The notes: generated by a model from the letters alone, not told the origin. A DNA stretch of 64,000 nt from Mycobacterium sp. 1423905.2 (GCF_001673155.1 NZ_LZLE01000259.1:59774-123773), one strand, 5' to 3'; numbered from the stretch's first letter, positions 25,908-34,689 are shown. Made by a program: numbers and translations.

Positions 25908-26798
25908 TTATGCCGGCTGCGGTCTGGCGTCCGGCTCGGCGTCCTGGTGGCCAGGCGTCAGGACCCAACGGATGCCCCCGACGAGCACTCGGCCGGCCAT
26001 GCGGGTCACCGTCGCCTCGAGCGGTGGAGCGTAGGGCAGGAGCAACGGTAGCCGCGCCCAGCTGGGCAACATCGCGACCGCCGTTGCGGCCAGGACGCCG
26101 TACACCGGTCTGACCGGCAACGGCAACGGCGGCGTAAGCAGCAGAAACCGGGCTGCTTCGCGGGCGGCCGGTGTTCCGCGCAATTCTGGACGGTAGGCCC
26201 CAATCCGGTCCTGCAACTCCTTCTCGGTCCGAGGCGGCTCAGGCACGCCGAGGGCCCTTGCCACGACGGCCATGTCGGCCACATAACCGTCGCGCCCGGC
26301 CTGGTCCAACGGAGCCGCACCATACAACTGATGGGCAAGCAGGAAGCTGTCGACTTCGGCGATGTGAACCCACTCGAGCAGATGCGGGTCCGACGCCCGA
26401 TAGGGTCGTCCGTCCGGCGCGACGCCGTGCACGTACTTGTGGATCCGTCGGACATGGTCGACGGCCCGTTGGGCGTCGGCAGCGCAACCGAACGTGGTCT
26501 CGGCCAGGAAAGTGCTGGTGCGTTGCAGGCGCCCCCACGGGTCGCCCCGATAGTCGGAGTGTTCGGCCACGCCGGCCATGGCCAGCGGATGCAAAGACTG
26601 CAACAACAACGCCCGGAGCCCGCCCACGAACATGGACGCGTCGGCATGTACTCGGCGGATGGGGCGGCCATCGTCGAACCACCGATCACCCGGTGTCAGG
26701 TGTATGCGCTCTCGATTGGCCGGCCCCTCCGGGCCTGCCACCATGGCAAACAATTTGCTTCCCAATTCGGACCGTACAGCACTGATCACCGACGACAT
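25908..26798 (-). CDS. DUF2236 (MpaB/Lcp-type) oxygenase
   Basis: A 296-residue DUF2236 protein. The family includes the rubber oxygenase Lcp and MpaB, heme b proteins. Conserved parts visible are RRVHADASMFVGGLRALLLQ near residue 45, HPLAMAGVAEHSDYRGDPWGR, and KYVHGVAPDGRPYRASDPHL with His residues that could bind heme. The ATG at 26798 is preferred to a long upstream extension that would cross the ArsR operator. It is divergent from the ArsR-SRPBCC pair and may be under the same regulator. Confidence 0.85.
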   Translation of the reverse strand: MSSVISAVRSELGSKLFAMVAGPEGPANRERIHLTPGDRWFDDGRPIRRVHADASMFVGGLRALLLQSLHPLAMAGVAEHSDYRGDPWGRLQRTSTFLAETTFGCAADAQRAVDHVRRIHKYVHGVAPDGRPYRASDPHLLEWVHIAEVDSFLLAHQLYGAAPLDQAGRDGYVADMAVVARALGVPEPPRTEKELQDRIGAYRPELRGTPAAREAARFLLLTPPLPLPVRPVYGVLAATAVAMLPSWARLPLLLPYAPPLEATVTRMAGRVLVGGIRWVLTPGHQDAEPDARPQPA

Positions 26799-26866
26799 AG
26801 CCACATCTCCACGGTACGAGCCGGTGTCAGTGAGGACACGCGAACGGAGGCCGGCGCCCCGAGGGC

Positions 26867-26897
26867 TTGACAACGTACAACCGATTGGTTGTATGTT
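26867..26897 (+). promoter_or_regulatory. Promoter and ArsR operator, probably leaderless
   Basis: TTGACA (26867-26872) and TATGTT (26892-26897) form a promoter with 19-bp spacing. Between them lies the dyad TACAACC-GATT-GGTTGTA (26876-26893). The GTG at 26904 is about 7 bases after the -10, so the transcript may begin at the start codon. Confidence 0.6.
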
Positions 26898-26903
26898 ATA
26901 GGC

Positions 26904-27245
26904 GTGATCGTGGACACCGAGGAGCGGGCCGACGCCCTGTTCCATGCGCTCGCCGACCGCACCCGGCGTGACATCATGCGTCGCGTGTTGACCGGCGAGC
27001 ACTCGGTTTCTGCGCTCGCGAAGAAGTACGAGGTGAGTTTTGCGGCCGTGCAGAAACACGTCGTCGTGCTGGAGAAGGCCGGCCTGCTCACCAAGCGACG
27101 TAGTGGCCGCGAGCAGCTGGCCAGCGGTGACGTAACGGCGGTGCGGTCGGTGGCATCCATGCTCACCGAGTTGGAACAACTGTGGCGCGGTCGCATCGCG
27201 CGGATCGACGAACTCATCTCACCTGACCCAGCCAAGGAGGACTGA
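26904..27245 (+). CDS. ArsR-family regulator
   Basis: A 113-residue ArsR/SmtB-fold protein. HALADRTRRDIMRRV and the recognition helix region FAAVQKHVVVLEKAGLL are typical of the subgroup that pairs with AHSA1/SRPBCC genes; no metal-binding Cys is seen. The GTG at 26904 is chosen since the next upstream start would lie inside the operator; GTG 26910 is also possible. The SRPBCC gene starts 3 bp after the stop. It likely represses its own operon and perhaps the divergent oxygenase. Confidence 0.9.
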   Translation: MIVDTEERADALFHALADRTRRDIMRRVLTGEHSVSALAKKYEVSFAAVQKHVVVLEKAGLLTKRRSGREQLASGDVTAVRSVASMLTELEQLWRGRIARIDELISPDPAKED

Positions 27246-27247
27246 CC

Positions 27248-27733
27248 ATGCCCGTGACCGACGTCCAGCATGATCTCGACAACCTGACCCTCACGATCAT
27301 CGCCGACTTCGCCGCGCCGGTGGAGCGCATCTGGCAGGTCTACGCCGACCCGCGTCAGCTGGAAAAGGTGTGGGGACCGCCGAGCTATCCGGCTACCGTG
27401 GTCGACCACGACCTCACACCGGGCGGGCGAGTCACGTATTTCATGACCGGGCCGGAGGGCGACAAGCACGCCGGGTACTGGGAGATCACTGACGTCGACA
27501 AGCCCAGGAGCTTCTCGTTCCTCGACGGCTTCGCCGACCTGGACTTCAACCCCAACCCCGAACTGCCGGTTTCGCAGAATGTCTATACCTTCGTCGAGCA
27601 CGAAGGCGGGACACGGGCAACCTACGCCAGCACCTTCGAATCCGCCGAGGCGCTGCAACAGGTGCTGGAGATGGGTGTGGTCGAGGGCGCGACTTCGGCC
27701 ATCAACCAGATCGACGACCTGGTCGCATCCTGA
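27248..27733 (+). CDS. SRPBCC (AHSA1-like) ligand-binding protein
   Basis: A 161-residue START/Bet v1-like protein of the AHSA1 family: DFAAPVERIWQVYADPRQLEKVWGP at the N-terminus, with segments TYFMTGPEGDKHAGYWEI and YTFVEHEGGTRATY. It forms a two-gene operon with the ArsR regulator, a common pair in actinobacteria whose ligand is usually unknown. An AAGGAGG site overlaps the arsR end. Confidence 0.9.
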   Translation: MPVTDVQHDLDNLTLTIIADFAAPVERIWQVYADPRQLEKVWGPPSYPATVVDHDLTPGGRVTYFMTGPEGDKHAGYWEITDVDKPRSFSFLDGFADLDFNPNPELPVSQNVYTFVEHEGGTRATYASTFESAEALQQVLEMGVVEGATSAINQIDDLVAS

Positions 27734-27751
27734 CCCAGTGCGCGTATCACC

Positions 27752-28684
27752 CTATGCGACAAGCCTTTTCGGGGTGTCGACCACCGAGTACTCGGACGCG
27801 TCGCCCAAGACGGCTCGGCTTTGCTCACCGCGGACGCTCACCGGGATGTCGCCGGCCAGCGTGATGCGGTGCATCCGGCGCGGTTGGTCACCATAGTCCG
27901 AGACGGCGTAATGCTGGGTGGCGCGGTTGTCCCACATCGCGACGTCGCCGAGTTCCCAATTCCATCGGATCGTGTTCTCCAGCCACGTGATTCGGTCCTG
28001 GAAGATTCTGGTCAAGGCCTGCGACTCCGCGCTGTTGAGCCCAATGATCGACTTGGCGAAAGCGCCTAAGAGCAAAGCCTTTTCGCCGGTTTCGGGATGC
28101 ACTCGCACCACCGGATGATGCGTCTCGAAACGGGTTGACTGGAACTGCGCCGCATACTTCAGCACCGCGTCGGGTTGGGCTTCCAGCGCGGCGAGCTTGG
28201 CCGGATCGACCTGGGCGTAGTCGAACGCGTTGTTGTGTACGGCCCACAGGTTCTCTGCCAGCTGCTGCAACGGCTGGGGCAGTTGCCGGTGGGCGGCGAC
28301 GGTGGACGCCCACGTGGTGGTGCCACCGTAAGACGGCAGTTCGACCGCGCGCAGGATGGAGGCTTTCGGTGGGCGGTCAACGAAGGTGACGTCGGTGTGC
28401 CATTGGTTGGCACCACCGCCGCCGAAGGACTCCAACCGCATGACGCGACTTCCCTCGAATTTCAGCGTCGGGTGTGGCGTCGTAGGTACACCCAAGCTCT
28501 CGGCGAAGGCGTACTGGGAGTCGTCGTCCAGGTGGTGCTGTCCGCGGAAGAACACCACCTTGTGGGTGACGAGCGCTCGATTCACGGCAGCGGCCGTCTC
28601 GGCATCGAGTTCACCTAGCCGGACGCCATCGATGCGGGCACCGATGTTCTCGCCCAGCTTGACCACCCGAAGTTCACTACTCAT
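27752..28684 (-). CDS. TauD-type Fe(II)/2-oxoglutarate dioxygenase, Rv3406-like
   Basis: A 310-residue dioxygenase resembling M. tuberculosis Rv3406, an alkylsulfatase. The facial triad is WHTDV (His-x-Asp) near residue 105 and the distal His in MHRITLAG, with an Arg nearby for 2-oxoglutarate. KVVFFRGQH and [13 protein letters not shown] are shared with Rv3406. The ATG at 28684 has GAGAGGG nine bases ahead; an in-frame GTG at 28705 is less likely. It would release sulfate or aldehyde from alkyl sulfates; substrate not proven. Two TGTATACA sites lie upstream. Confidence 0.88.
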   Translation of the reverse strand: MSSELRVVKLGENIGARIDGVRLGELDAETAAAVNRALVTHKVVFFRGQHHLDDDSQYAFAESLGVPTTPHPTLKFEGSRVMRLESFGGGGANQWHTDVTFVDRPPKASILRAVELPSYGGTTTWASTVAAHRQLPQPLQQLAENLWAVHNNAFDYAQVDPAKLAALEAQPDAVLKYAAQFQSTRFETHHPVVRVHPETGEKALLLGAFAKSIIGLNSAESQALTRIFQDRITWLENTIRWNWELGDVAMWDNRATQHYAVSDYGDQPRRMHRITLAGDIPVSVRGEQSRAVLGDASEYSVVDTPKRLVA

Positions 28685-28712
28685 GCCAGGATGCCCTCTC
28701 GTCACTCACCCG

Positions 28713-28766
28713 TGTAGTCGACTGTATACACGCGGACCGAACGCCACTGTATACAAATGACTACAC
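28713..28766. promoter_or_regulatory. Paired TGTATACA dyads upstream of the dioxygenase
   Basis: TGTATACA occurs at 28723-28730 and 28748-28755, each preceded by AC. Outside them TGTAGTC (from 28713) and GACTACA (ending near 28766) form an outer inverted pair. The symmetry suggests a cooperative operator in the dioxygenase promoter. The regulator is not adjacent and cannot be named. Confidence 0.45.
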
Positions 28767-28798
28767 CGAAGGCAACGCTTGGCGCGAAAGGTCGACGC

Positions 28799-30457
28799 CT
28801 AACCGGCTACCGAGACGTGTTCGTTCGGGACGCAGTGGGTCATCGTCAGTCCTTCGACGTCCCGTGGCCCGTTCTTTCCAAGGTTGGCGCGACGCTGCTC
28901 TTCCTCATCGGACAGTGTTTGTGATTTCAACGGCTCCAGGTGACGTACATCGTCGGGTGTGATGCCAAGGCCCTGTCCGACCCGGATTCCCAGCTCGTCG
29001 TCACACATCAGAAAATGCCACACCATGCGCTCCTGCACCTCGCGCACGGCCTCAGAGATGCCGTTGACCAGATTGAGCACCAGGTCGTCCTTCTCCCATT
29101 GCTCCATCAACTGGTAGCGCTGTCCGGCCTGGGTGTAGTCGGCGGTGCGCGGGATCCGCTTCTTGGTCAGGCGCCCCCGAATCTCGGGGCCGACTTCGTC
29201 GGGGCCAGCACTACTGGCTTCCCGTAAGCCACCGGTGATGGAGGGCTCGTAATTCACATGCGGGTTTGCTCCGTTGTTGTCGACCCGGTACTGCATTTGG
29301 CCGCCCTGCTGGTTGGTCGACACCTTGGCGTTCTTGGCTTGATTCACCGGAAGTTGCAGGTAATTCGGTCCGACTCGGTAGCGCTGGGTGTCGGAGTAGG
29401 AGAACGTACGACCGACCAGCATCTTGTCGTCGGAGAATTCCAGCCCATCGACCAGCACGCCGGTGCCGAAGGCGGATTGCTCGTTTTCGTTGAAGTGGTC
29501 GGAGACGTTGCGATTGAGCACCATGGTGCCGACCAGCTTGGGTGGGAACTCGTTCTCCGGCCACACCTTGGTGTCGTCGAGTGGGTCGAAGTCCAACTCG
29601 GGGTGATCGTCGTCGCTCATCATCTGAACCAGGAGCTGCCATTCGGGATAGTCGCCGGCTTCGATGGCCTCGTACAGGTCTTTGCTGGCGTGGCCGAGAT
29701 CTTGGGCCTGGATCGCGGCGGCGTCGGCTTCGGTCAGGCTCTTCACCCCGATCTTCGGCATCCAGTGGTACTTGACCAGGCGGCTTTCCCCGTCGGCGTT
29801 GACCCACCGATAGGTGTTGACGCCGAAACCCTGCATGGTGCGGTAGTTGGCCGGGATGCCTCGCGGGGAGAACAAGTTGACCAGCATGTGCATCGATTCC
29901 GGCGTCTGGGACATGAAGTCGAAGATGCGTGCGGGCTCCTGCCGGAAGGTGACCGGATCGGGTTTGAGCGCATGGATGACGTCGGGGAATTTCACTGCAT
30001 CGCGGATGAAGAAGACTCCGATGTTGTTGCCCACCAAGTCCCAGTTGCCGTCTTCGGTGTAGAACTTGACCGCGAATCCCCTTGGGTCTCGGGCGGTTTC
30101 GGAGGAGTCTCGCCCGCCGATGACGGTGGAAAGCCGGATGACCAGGTCGGTGCGCTTGCCTGGTTCGGCGAACAGTTTGGCCCGGGTGTACTTGGCGATC
30201 GGCTCGTCGCCCCACTTGCCGGTGGCCTCAAAGTAGCCGTAGGCGACGAAGCCGCGGGCGTGTACGACTCGCTCGGGTATCCGCTCTCGGTCGAAATGGC
30301 TGACCTTTTCCAGGAAGTGGTAGTTCTCCAGGGTCGCCGGCCCACGTGCCCCGATGGTGCGCTGATTCTGGTTGTCATAGATCGGGTGACCTTGCCGGTC
30401 AGTGAGGATGTCACGGGTGTCGTCGGGATCTGGCGGCAGTGAGGACACGTCGGTCAT
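28799..30457 (-). CDS. Monofunctional heme catalase
   Basis: A 552-residue catalase that disproportionates hydrogen peroxide. The distal His lies in VVHARG, the distal Asn in [10 protein letters not shown], and the proximal heme-ligand Tyr in [10 protein letters not shown]. Length exceeds the usual small-subunit (~480-500) by a C-terminal extension of about 50 residues ending with [12 protein letters not shown]. It lacks the flavodoxin-like domain of large catalases. CAGGAGC precedes the ATG. It lies 106 bp after an ECF sigma factor gene on the same strand, so expression is probably stress-linked. Confidence 0.95.
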   Translation of the reverse strand: MTDVSSLPPDPDDTRDILTDRQGHPIYDNQNQRTIGARGPATLENYHFLEKVSHFDRERIPERVVHARGFVAYGYFEATGKWGDEPIAKYTRAKLFAEPGKRTDLVIRLSTVIGGRDSSETARDPRGFAVKFYTEDGNWDLVGNNIGVFFIRDAVKFPDVIHALKPDPVTFRQEPARIFDFMSQTPESMHMLVNLFSPRGIPANYRTMQGFGVNTYRWVNADGESRLVKYHWMPKIGVKSLTEADAAAIQAQDLGHASKDLYEAIEAGDYPEWQLLVQMMSDDDHPELDFDPLDDTKVWPENEFPPKLVGTMVLNRNVSDHFNENEQSAFGTGVLVDGLEFSDDKMLVGRTFSYSDTQRYRVGPNYLQLPVNQAKNAKVSTNQQGGQMQYRVDNNGANPHVNYEPSITGGLREASSAGPDEVGPEIRGRLTKKRIPRTADYTQAGQRYQLMEQWEKDDLVLNLVNGISEAVREVQERMVWHFLMCDDELGIRVGQGLGITPDDVRHLEPLKSQTLSDEEEQRRANLGKNGPRDVEGLTMTHCVPNEHVSVAG

Positions 30458-30563
30458 GTGTTGCTCCTGGTCGGCTTGGGGTTATGCGCAGGGCCCTCGT
30501 CGGCGTACCCACGGGTGCCGGCCTGAAACAGCCCCCTCAAGTCCGTCGGCCGGTCCGCAGCGT

Positions 30564-31145
30564 CTAGGTCAGTCCACGGTCATTCGCCACCTCGGCCAGC
30601 AATATCCGCAGGCGACGGCGGGCACTGGAAAGGCGAGAGGTCACCGTCCCGATTGGGATGCCGAGTATTTCCGCGATTTCTCGGTACCGGAGACCGTGGA
30701 CATCGGCGTAGTACACGGTCGCGCGAAAACACTCGGGCAAGGCTTCGAGTGCCTCCACGATCTTCTGGTCGGGTAGTCGCTCGAGCACATCGAGTTCTAC
30801 GGCCCGACATCCCGCCGAGTCGTGATGCTGGCGACTGTTCGCCTGCTGCCAGTCAGCGATGTCGGCACTGAGTTGCTCGGCCGGCCGGGACAGGGACTTG
30901 CGGTGGTTGTTGATCCAGGTGTTGTGCATGATGCGGTACAACCAGGCGCCCAGGCGTGACCCGTCACTGAACAGATGAAAACAACTGTAGGCCCGCAGCA
31001 TCGTGTCCTGGACCAGGTCCTCGGCATCGGTGCGGTCGCGCGTCAGCCGGCGGGCGGCGGCATAGAGGTCGTCGAGGAGCGGCAGCGCATCGCGCTCGAA
31101 GCGCATCTTCAGCTCCACGTCGGCGTCGTGGCATTCGGATCTCAT
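30564..31145 (-). CDS. ECF sigma factor, SigH-like
   Basis: A 193-residue extracytoplasmic-function sigma factor. Region 2 covers LTRDRTDAEDLVQDTMLRAY and RLGAWLYRIMHNTWINNHRK (about residues 33-80); region 4 covers EALEALPECFRATVYYADVHG and IGTVTSRLSSARRRLR (about 130-180). It resembles mycobacterial SigH (ECF12-type), whose partners are redox-sensitive anti-sigma factors. No anti-sigma gene with an HxxxCxxC motif is adjacent; the next gene is the catalase. Its control is therefore unclear. Confidence 0.92.
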   Translation of the reverse strand: MRSECHDADVELKMRFERDALPLLDDLYAAARRLTRDRTDAEDLVQDTMLRAYSCFHLFSDGSRLGAWLYRIMHNTWINNHRKSLSRPAEQLSADIADWQQANSRQHHDSAGCRAVELDVLERLPDQKIVEALEALPECFRATVYYADVHGLRYREIAEILGIPIGTVTSRLSSARRRLRILLAEVANDRGLT

Positions 31146-31174
31146 GCTGACATGGTCACCACCCGGTGCCCGGC

Positions 31175-31222
31175 CGTGAAGTTCTAAATCAGAACTTCAC
31201 GTTGTTCTGCGCTGACGCAGAA
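31175..31222. promoter_or_regulatory. Two strong inverted repeats before the HxlR gene
   Basis: First repeat: CGTGAAGTTCT, spacer AAATC, AGAACTTCACG (31175-31201), 11-bp perfect arms. Second: TTCTGCG, spacer CTGA, CGCAGAA (31205-31222). Both lie between the divergent sigma factor and HxlR starts, the second ending 9 bp before the HxlR ATG. They are probable operators, most simply for the HxlR protein. Confidence 0.6.
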
Positions 31223-31230
31223 TTGGTTTC

Positions 31231-31938
31231 ATGGTGAACTACCGTCAGTACTGCCCGGTCGCCGTGGCGGCCGAAATCATCGCCGAACGCTGGAATCCGT
31301 TAATCGTGCGCAATCTGATGTTTGGTGCCGACACCTTCTCCGCGATCGCCAGCGGCGTGCCGACGATGTCTCGCTCCATGCTGCTGAAGCGGCTTGACGA
31401 GTTACAGCGGGCCGGCGTGATCGAAACGCAGCGCAAGCCCGGTGGCCGCGGCTATCACTATCGGCTCACCGAAGCAGGTGCCGACCTCGCCGGGGTCATC
31501 GCCGCGCTCGGAGCTTGGGGCGAGCGATGGGTCGACGTAACGGCAGACCAGTCTGATCCAGGGTTCGCGCTGTGGGCGTGGTGCCAGGTACAGGTCGACC
31601 GGTCCGCGCTGCCCGGCGGCCGGGTCGTCGTTGCGTTCACCTTCCCCGAGGAGCGTCCCGCCAACCGGCGCTTCTGGATGCTCATTGAGCACCACGCTGC
31701 TGAACTATGTCACTCCGATCCCGGTGGGCAGCCGGACCTGACGGTGGAGGCCAAGTCCCAAGCATTCGTCGACTGGCACCGGGGCGCCCGGTCGTGGCGT
31801 GATGTGCTGCGCAGTGGAGACGTGACGATCAGCGGTCCAGTTCGGCTACGCCGCGCCTTTCCTACCTGGAATCTACAGGCGCCGGTTTTCGACCCCGAAC
31901 TGAGTGACCTGGCGGTCAAGCTCGAGCTCGCGCGTTGA
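31231..31938 (+). CDS. HxlR-family regulator with C-terminal ligand domain
   Basis: A 235-residue protein. The N-terminal HxlR winged helix (CPVAVAAEIIAERWNPLIVR, then SRSMLLKRLDELQRAGVIE and RGYHYRLTEAG) covers residues 8-95. A C-terminal domain of about 130 residues, absent from minimal HxlR proteins, resembles the SCP2/sterol-binding-like domains fused to this family in actinobacteria. A Cys at residue 8 could be a redox sensor as in HypR-type members (inference). It is divergent from the sigma factor-catalase pair. Confidence 0.88.
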   Translation: MVNYRQYCPVAVAAEIIAERWNPLIVRNLMFGADTFSAIASGVPTMSRSMLLKRLDELQRAGVIETQRKPGGRGYHYRLTEAGADLAGVIAALGAWGERWVDVTADQSDPGFALWAWCQVQVDRSALPGGRVVVAFTFPEERPANRRFWMLIEHHAAELCHSDPGGQPDLTVEAKSQAFVDWHRGARSWRDVLRSGDVTISGPVRLRRAFPTWNLQAPVFDPELSDLAVKLELAR

Positions 31939-31966
31939 CAGTGGTATCAGCCGGCGGTTAGCCGAC

Positions 31967-33265
31967 TCACTCTTCGTAATCGTCCAAGTGTTGACGAGTT
32001 CCATCACCGATGGACGGCCGGCGTGGGGCCTGATGGCCGTAAACGCCCTCGGGATAGGCGGTTTCGGCGTGCTGGGTCAGGTCGGCTCCGCTCACCTCAT
32101 CTTCCGCGCTGAGCCGGAAGCCCATGAATCGCTGGATGAGCCAAGCCAATCCGTAGCTGACCGCGAAGGCGTAGAGGCCGACCGCCACCATCGCCAGCGC
32201 CTGCTTGCCGAGTTGCCCGAGCCCGCCACCGTAGAACAGGCCGCGCGGCCCGTGCGTCATCACGGCGGTGGCCAGCAGTCCGATCAACAAAACACCGACA
32301 ACGCCGCCGACGAAGTGCACGCCGACCACGTCGAGCGAGTCGTCGTAGTTCAGCTTGAACTTCACCGTGATGGCGAACGCGCACACGACGCCCGCCGCCA
32401 GTCCGACCAGGGCGGCGCCGAAGGTGTTGACCGTGCCGCAGGACGGAGTGATGGCCACCAAGCCTGCAACCACGCCGGAGGCCGCGCCGAATGTGGTCGG
32501 CTTGCCGTCACGGATCTGCTCCACCGACAGCCAACCCAGCATGCCCAGGCACCCGGCGACCAAGGTGTTGAGGAAGATTGCGGACGCTAAGCCGTTGGCG
32601 GCCAAAGCAGAACCCGCGTTGAACCCGAACCAGCCGAACCACAATAACCCCACCCCGAGCAACACGAACGGCAGGTTGTGCGGGCGCATCGCTTCCACTT
32701 TGAACCCGATGCGCCGGCCCAGCACCAGCGCCAGCGCCAACGCCGAAGCACCGGAGACGATTTCGACGACCAGCCCGCCCGCGTAGTCCAGCACGCCCAT
32801 CTTGGCCAGCCAGCCGGTCGGTGCCCAAACCCAATGCGCCACAACGCAGTAAACCAGAATTGACCACACCGGGACGAACACCATCCAGGCCGCGAATTTG
32901 GCGCGGTCGGCGATGGCACCGCTTACCAAGGCGGCGGTGATGATCGCGAAGCTCAGCTGGAAGGTTGCGAAGAGCAGTTCCGGAACGGACCCGTGCGCGG
33001 TGTCCGGGCCGATGCCCTGCATGCCGGCGTGCGCCAGCCCCCCGAGAAATCCGCCGGCGCCGCCGTCGGAGAACGCCAGGCTGTAGCCGGCCAGCAGCCA
33101 TGCCACCGTGACCAGGGGTATGGAGATGAAGCTCATCATGATCATGTTGAGCACGCCGCTGGTGCGCACCATGCCTCCGTAAAAGATCGCCAGTCCGGGC
33201 GTCATCAGCAACACGAGCGCGGTGCTGGCCAGCAGCCACCCCGTCGCAGCGGGATCAATGTTCAC
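31967..33265 (-). CDS. amt: Ammonium transporter
   Basis: A 432-residue Amt/Mep/Rh channel with eleven expected transmembrane helices. Asp160 (LDYAGG) and GWFGFNAGS are conserved. The pore twin-His pair is altered: the first His is Glu168 (VVEIVSG), while the second is kept as His317 (VGVHFVGG). The GTG at 33265 is chosen for its AAGGAG site and for a normal N-terminus; the frame is open further upstream. No glnK is adjacent, so PII control, if any, is in trans. The C-terminal tail is about 50 residues and Asp/Glu rich. Confidence 0.93.
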   Translation of the reverse strand: MNIDPAATGWLLASTALVLLMTPGLAIFYGGMVRTSGVLNMIMMSFISIPLVTVAWLLAGYSLAFSDGGAGGFLGGLAHAGMQGIGPDTAHGSVPELLFATFQLSFAIITAALVSGAIADRAKFAAWMVFVPVWSILVYCVVAHWVWAPTGWLAKMGVLDYAGGLVVEIVSGASALALALVLGRRIGFKVEAMRPHNLPFVLLGVGLLWFGWFGFNAGSALAANGLASAIFLNTLVAGCLGMLGWLSVEQIRDGKPTTFGAASGVVAGLVAITPSCGTVNTFGAALVGLAAGVVCAFAITVKFKLNYDDSLDVVGVHFVGGVVGVLLIGLLATAVMTHGPRGLFYGGGLGQLGKQALAMVAVGLYAFAVSYGLAWLIQRFMGFRLSAEDEVSGADLTQHAETAYPEGVYGHQAPRRPSIGDGTRQHLDDYEE

Positions 33266-33356
33266 GGTGTGCTCCTTCGAAGTCGTCGATGAGAATATCG
33301 GCGCGGTGCTTCGGCGGAGGTAGGCGGCGGCAATTGCGTGTGCGACGATCTTCGAT

Positions 33357-33809
33357 GTGGCTGACCCGCTCGTCGAGATGATGAACGCCGGCATGGCAAC
33401 GACCATCCCCACGGCCGACAAGATGGGTGTGCGAGTGCTCGAGGCGCACCGGGGCTTTGCCGCCGCGAGCGTCCCGGCCGAGGGCAACGGCAATCACTTC
33501 GGGGTCATCTACGCCGGCGTGCAGTTCACCGTCGCCGAAATGCTCGGCGGCATCATCGCCCTGGCCACCTTCGATTCGAGCAAGTACTTCCCGCTGGTGA
33601 AGAACCTCGAAATCGCATTCCTCGGGATGGCCACCACCGCACTGCGCGCCGAAGCAAGCATGGACGACGAGACAATCGCGCGCGTGGAAGCCGAGGCCGC
33701 CGACAAGGGCAAGGCCGATTACCTGCTGGACGCCGTGGTCACCGACACCGCCGGCATTGTCGTGGCCACCACCCACGGGCTGTATCAGTTGCGCGCACAT
33801 CGACGTTGA
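33357..33809 (+). CDS. Hot-dog thioesterase (PaaI/DUF4442-like)
   Basis: A 150-residue hot-dog fold protein starting with GTG. FGVIYAGVQFTVAEMLGGII is the central helix with a possible catalytic acid (Glu), typical of YiiD/DUF4442 thioesterases. It likely hydrolyses an acyl-CoA. It is divergent from amt with 91 bp between and is followed after 10 bp by a methyltransferase gene. Confidence 0.78.
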   Translation: MADPLVEMMNAGMATTIPTADKMGVRVLEAHRGFAAASVPAEGNGNHFGVIYAGVQFTVAEMLGGIIALATFDSSKYFPLVKNLEIAFLGMATTALRAEASMDDETIARVEAEAADKGKADYLLDAVVTDTAGIVVATTHGLYQLRAHRR

Positions 33810-33819
33810 GACGTCGGCC

Positions 33820-34434
33820 ATGGTAGAGCCGCGCATGGATTGGGATAGCGCCTACCGGCTTGGCGTGCCGCCGCCGTGGAGTATCGGAAGGCCGCAACCG
33901 GAACTCGCGGCCATCTTCGGCCAGGTACGCAGCGACGTGCTCGACGCCGGGTGCGGGCACGCTGCGCTGTCGTTGGAACTGGCAACCCTGGGGCATACGG
34001 TGGTCGGGTTGGACATCAGCGCCACGGCGGTATCGGCGGCGGCCGCCGCGGCGGCCGAGCGACGGTTCACCACAGCCACTTTCGCGCAAGCTGACATGAC
34101 CGACCTGCACGGGTATGACGGCCGCTTCAACACCGTGATCGACAGCGGCCTGCTGCACTCGCTGCCCATCGAGCTGTGCGAGCCTTACTTGCGCGGCATT
34201 CACCGGGCCGCAGCCCCTGGTGCGTCGCTTTTCGTACTGGCGTTCGCACCGCGACCAGCCGGCGAACACGGTCCGGGTCCGCGCGGCTTCACCGCCGAAG
34301 AACTTCGAGCCACCGTCGCCAAATTATGGCGGGTGGACGAGGTGCGTGCGGCAACGATCTACGCACACGACGGGCAACCAGACGGCACCGGCCATCTCAC
34401 CATGGCCGGTCATCTACTGACTGCGCACAAGTAG
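33820..34434 (+). CDS. SAM-dependent methyltransferase (class I)
   Basis: A 204-residue Rossmann methyltransferase. The AdoMet motif is VLDAGCGHAALSLELA, followed by the acidic LDIS at beta-2 and FNTVIDSGLLHSLP for beta-4. It shares PPWSIG-x-PQPE and the IDS-x-LxHS-x-PIEL block with the methyltransferase at 46185-46886, so the two are paralogues. The ATG at 33820 lies 10 bp after the thioesterase stop; ATG 33835 is possible. Such proteins resemble thiol/halide or thiopurine methyltransferases. Substrate unknown. Confidence 0.85.
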   Translation: MVEPRMDWDSAYRLGVPPPWSIGRPQPELAAIFGQVRSDVLDAGCGHAALSLELATLGHTVVGLDISATAVSAAAAAAAERRFTTATFAQADMTDLHGYDGRFNTVIDSGLLHSLPIELCEPYLRGIHRAAAPGASLFVLAFAPRPAGEHGPGPRGFTAEELRATVAKLWRVDEVRAATIYAHDGQPDGTGHLTMAGHLLTAHK

Positions 34435-34438
34435 CGGC

Positions 34439-34561
34439 TCAGTCGCCACTTTCACCGGCCGGAGAAGCGTCCGGGTCCTGTGCTTCGGTGCTGTCGTCTT
34501 CGTCCGAAGCTTGGGGCGGTTGTTCGCCGCCCTCCGGCGGCGGCTGCTCGGCAGTGGTCAC
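34439..34561 (-). CDS. Small acidic Pro/Glu/Asp-rich protein, unrecognised
   Basis: A 40-residue reading frame with GTG start and a good GGAGG site five bases upstream. The product is acidic and disordered-looking (many Glu, Asp, Pro, Gln, Ser; no Cys or hydrophobic stretch). It fills a 230-bp gap between a methyltransferase and the MTHFR-like gene, on the opposite strand. No family recognised; it could be spurious. Confidence 0.45.
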   Translation of the reverse strand: MTTAEQPPPEGGEQPPQASDEDDSTEAQDPDASPAGESGD

Positions 34562-34689
34562 TGTTCCTCCGTAGGCGTTGAGGGGCTCAGTCACAGCTAC
34601 CCGATGTGTGGATCCGGAAAACAGCTTGGCTGCCGAACATTCCGGGTACAGGCTGCGAATAGCTGTTGCGGGAAAGGTTGGCCGAGGGG

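Noticed and set aside
29258..30442. Open frame of about 390 codons opposite catalase
   Set aside because: Antisense to a clear catalase; no family features or ribosome site.
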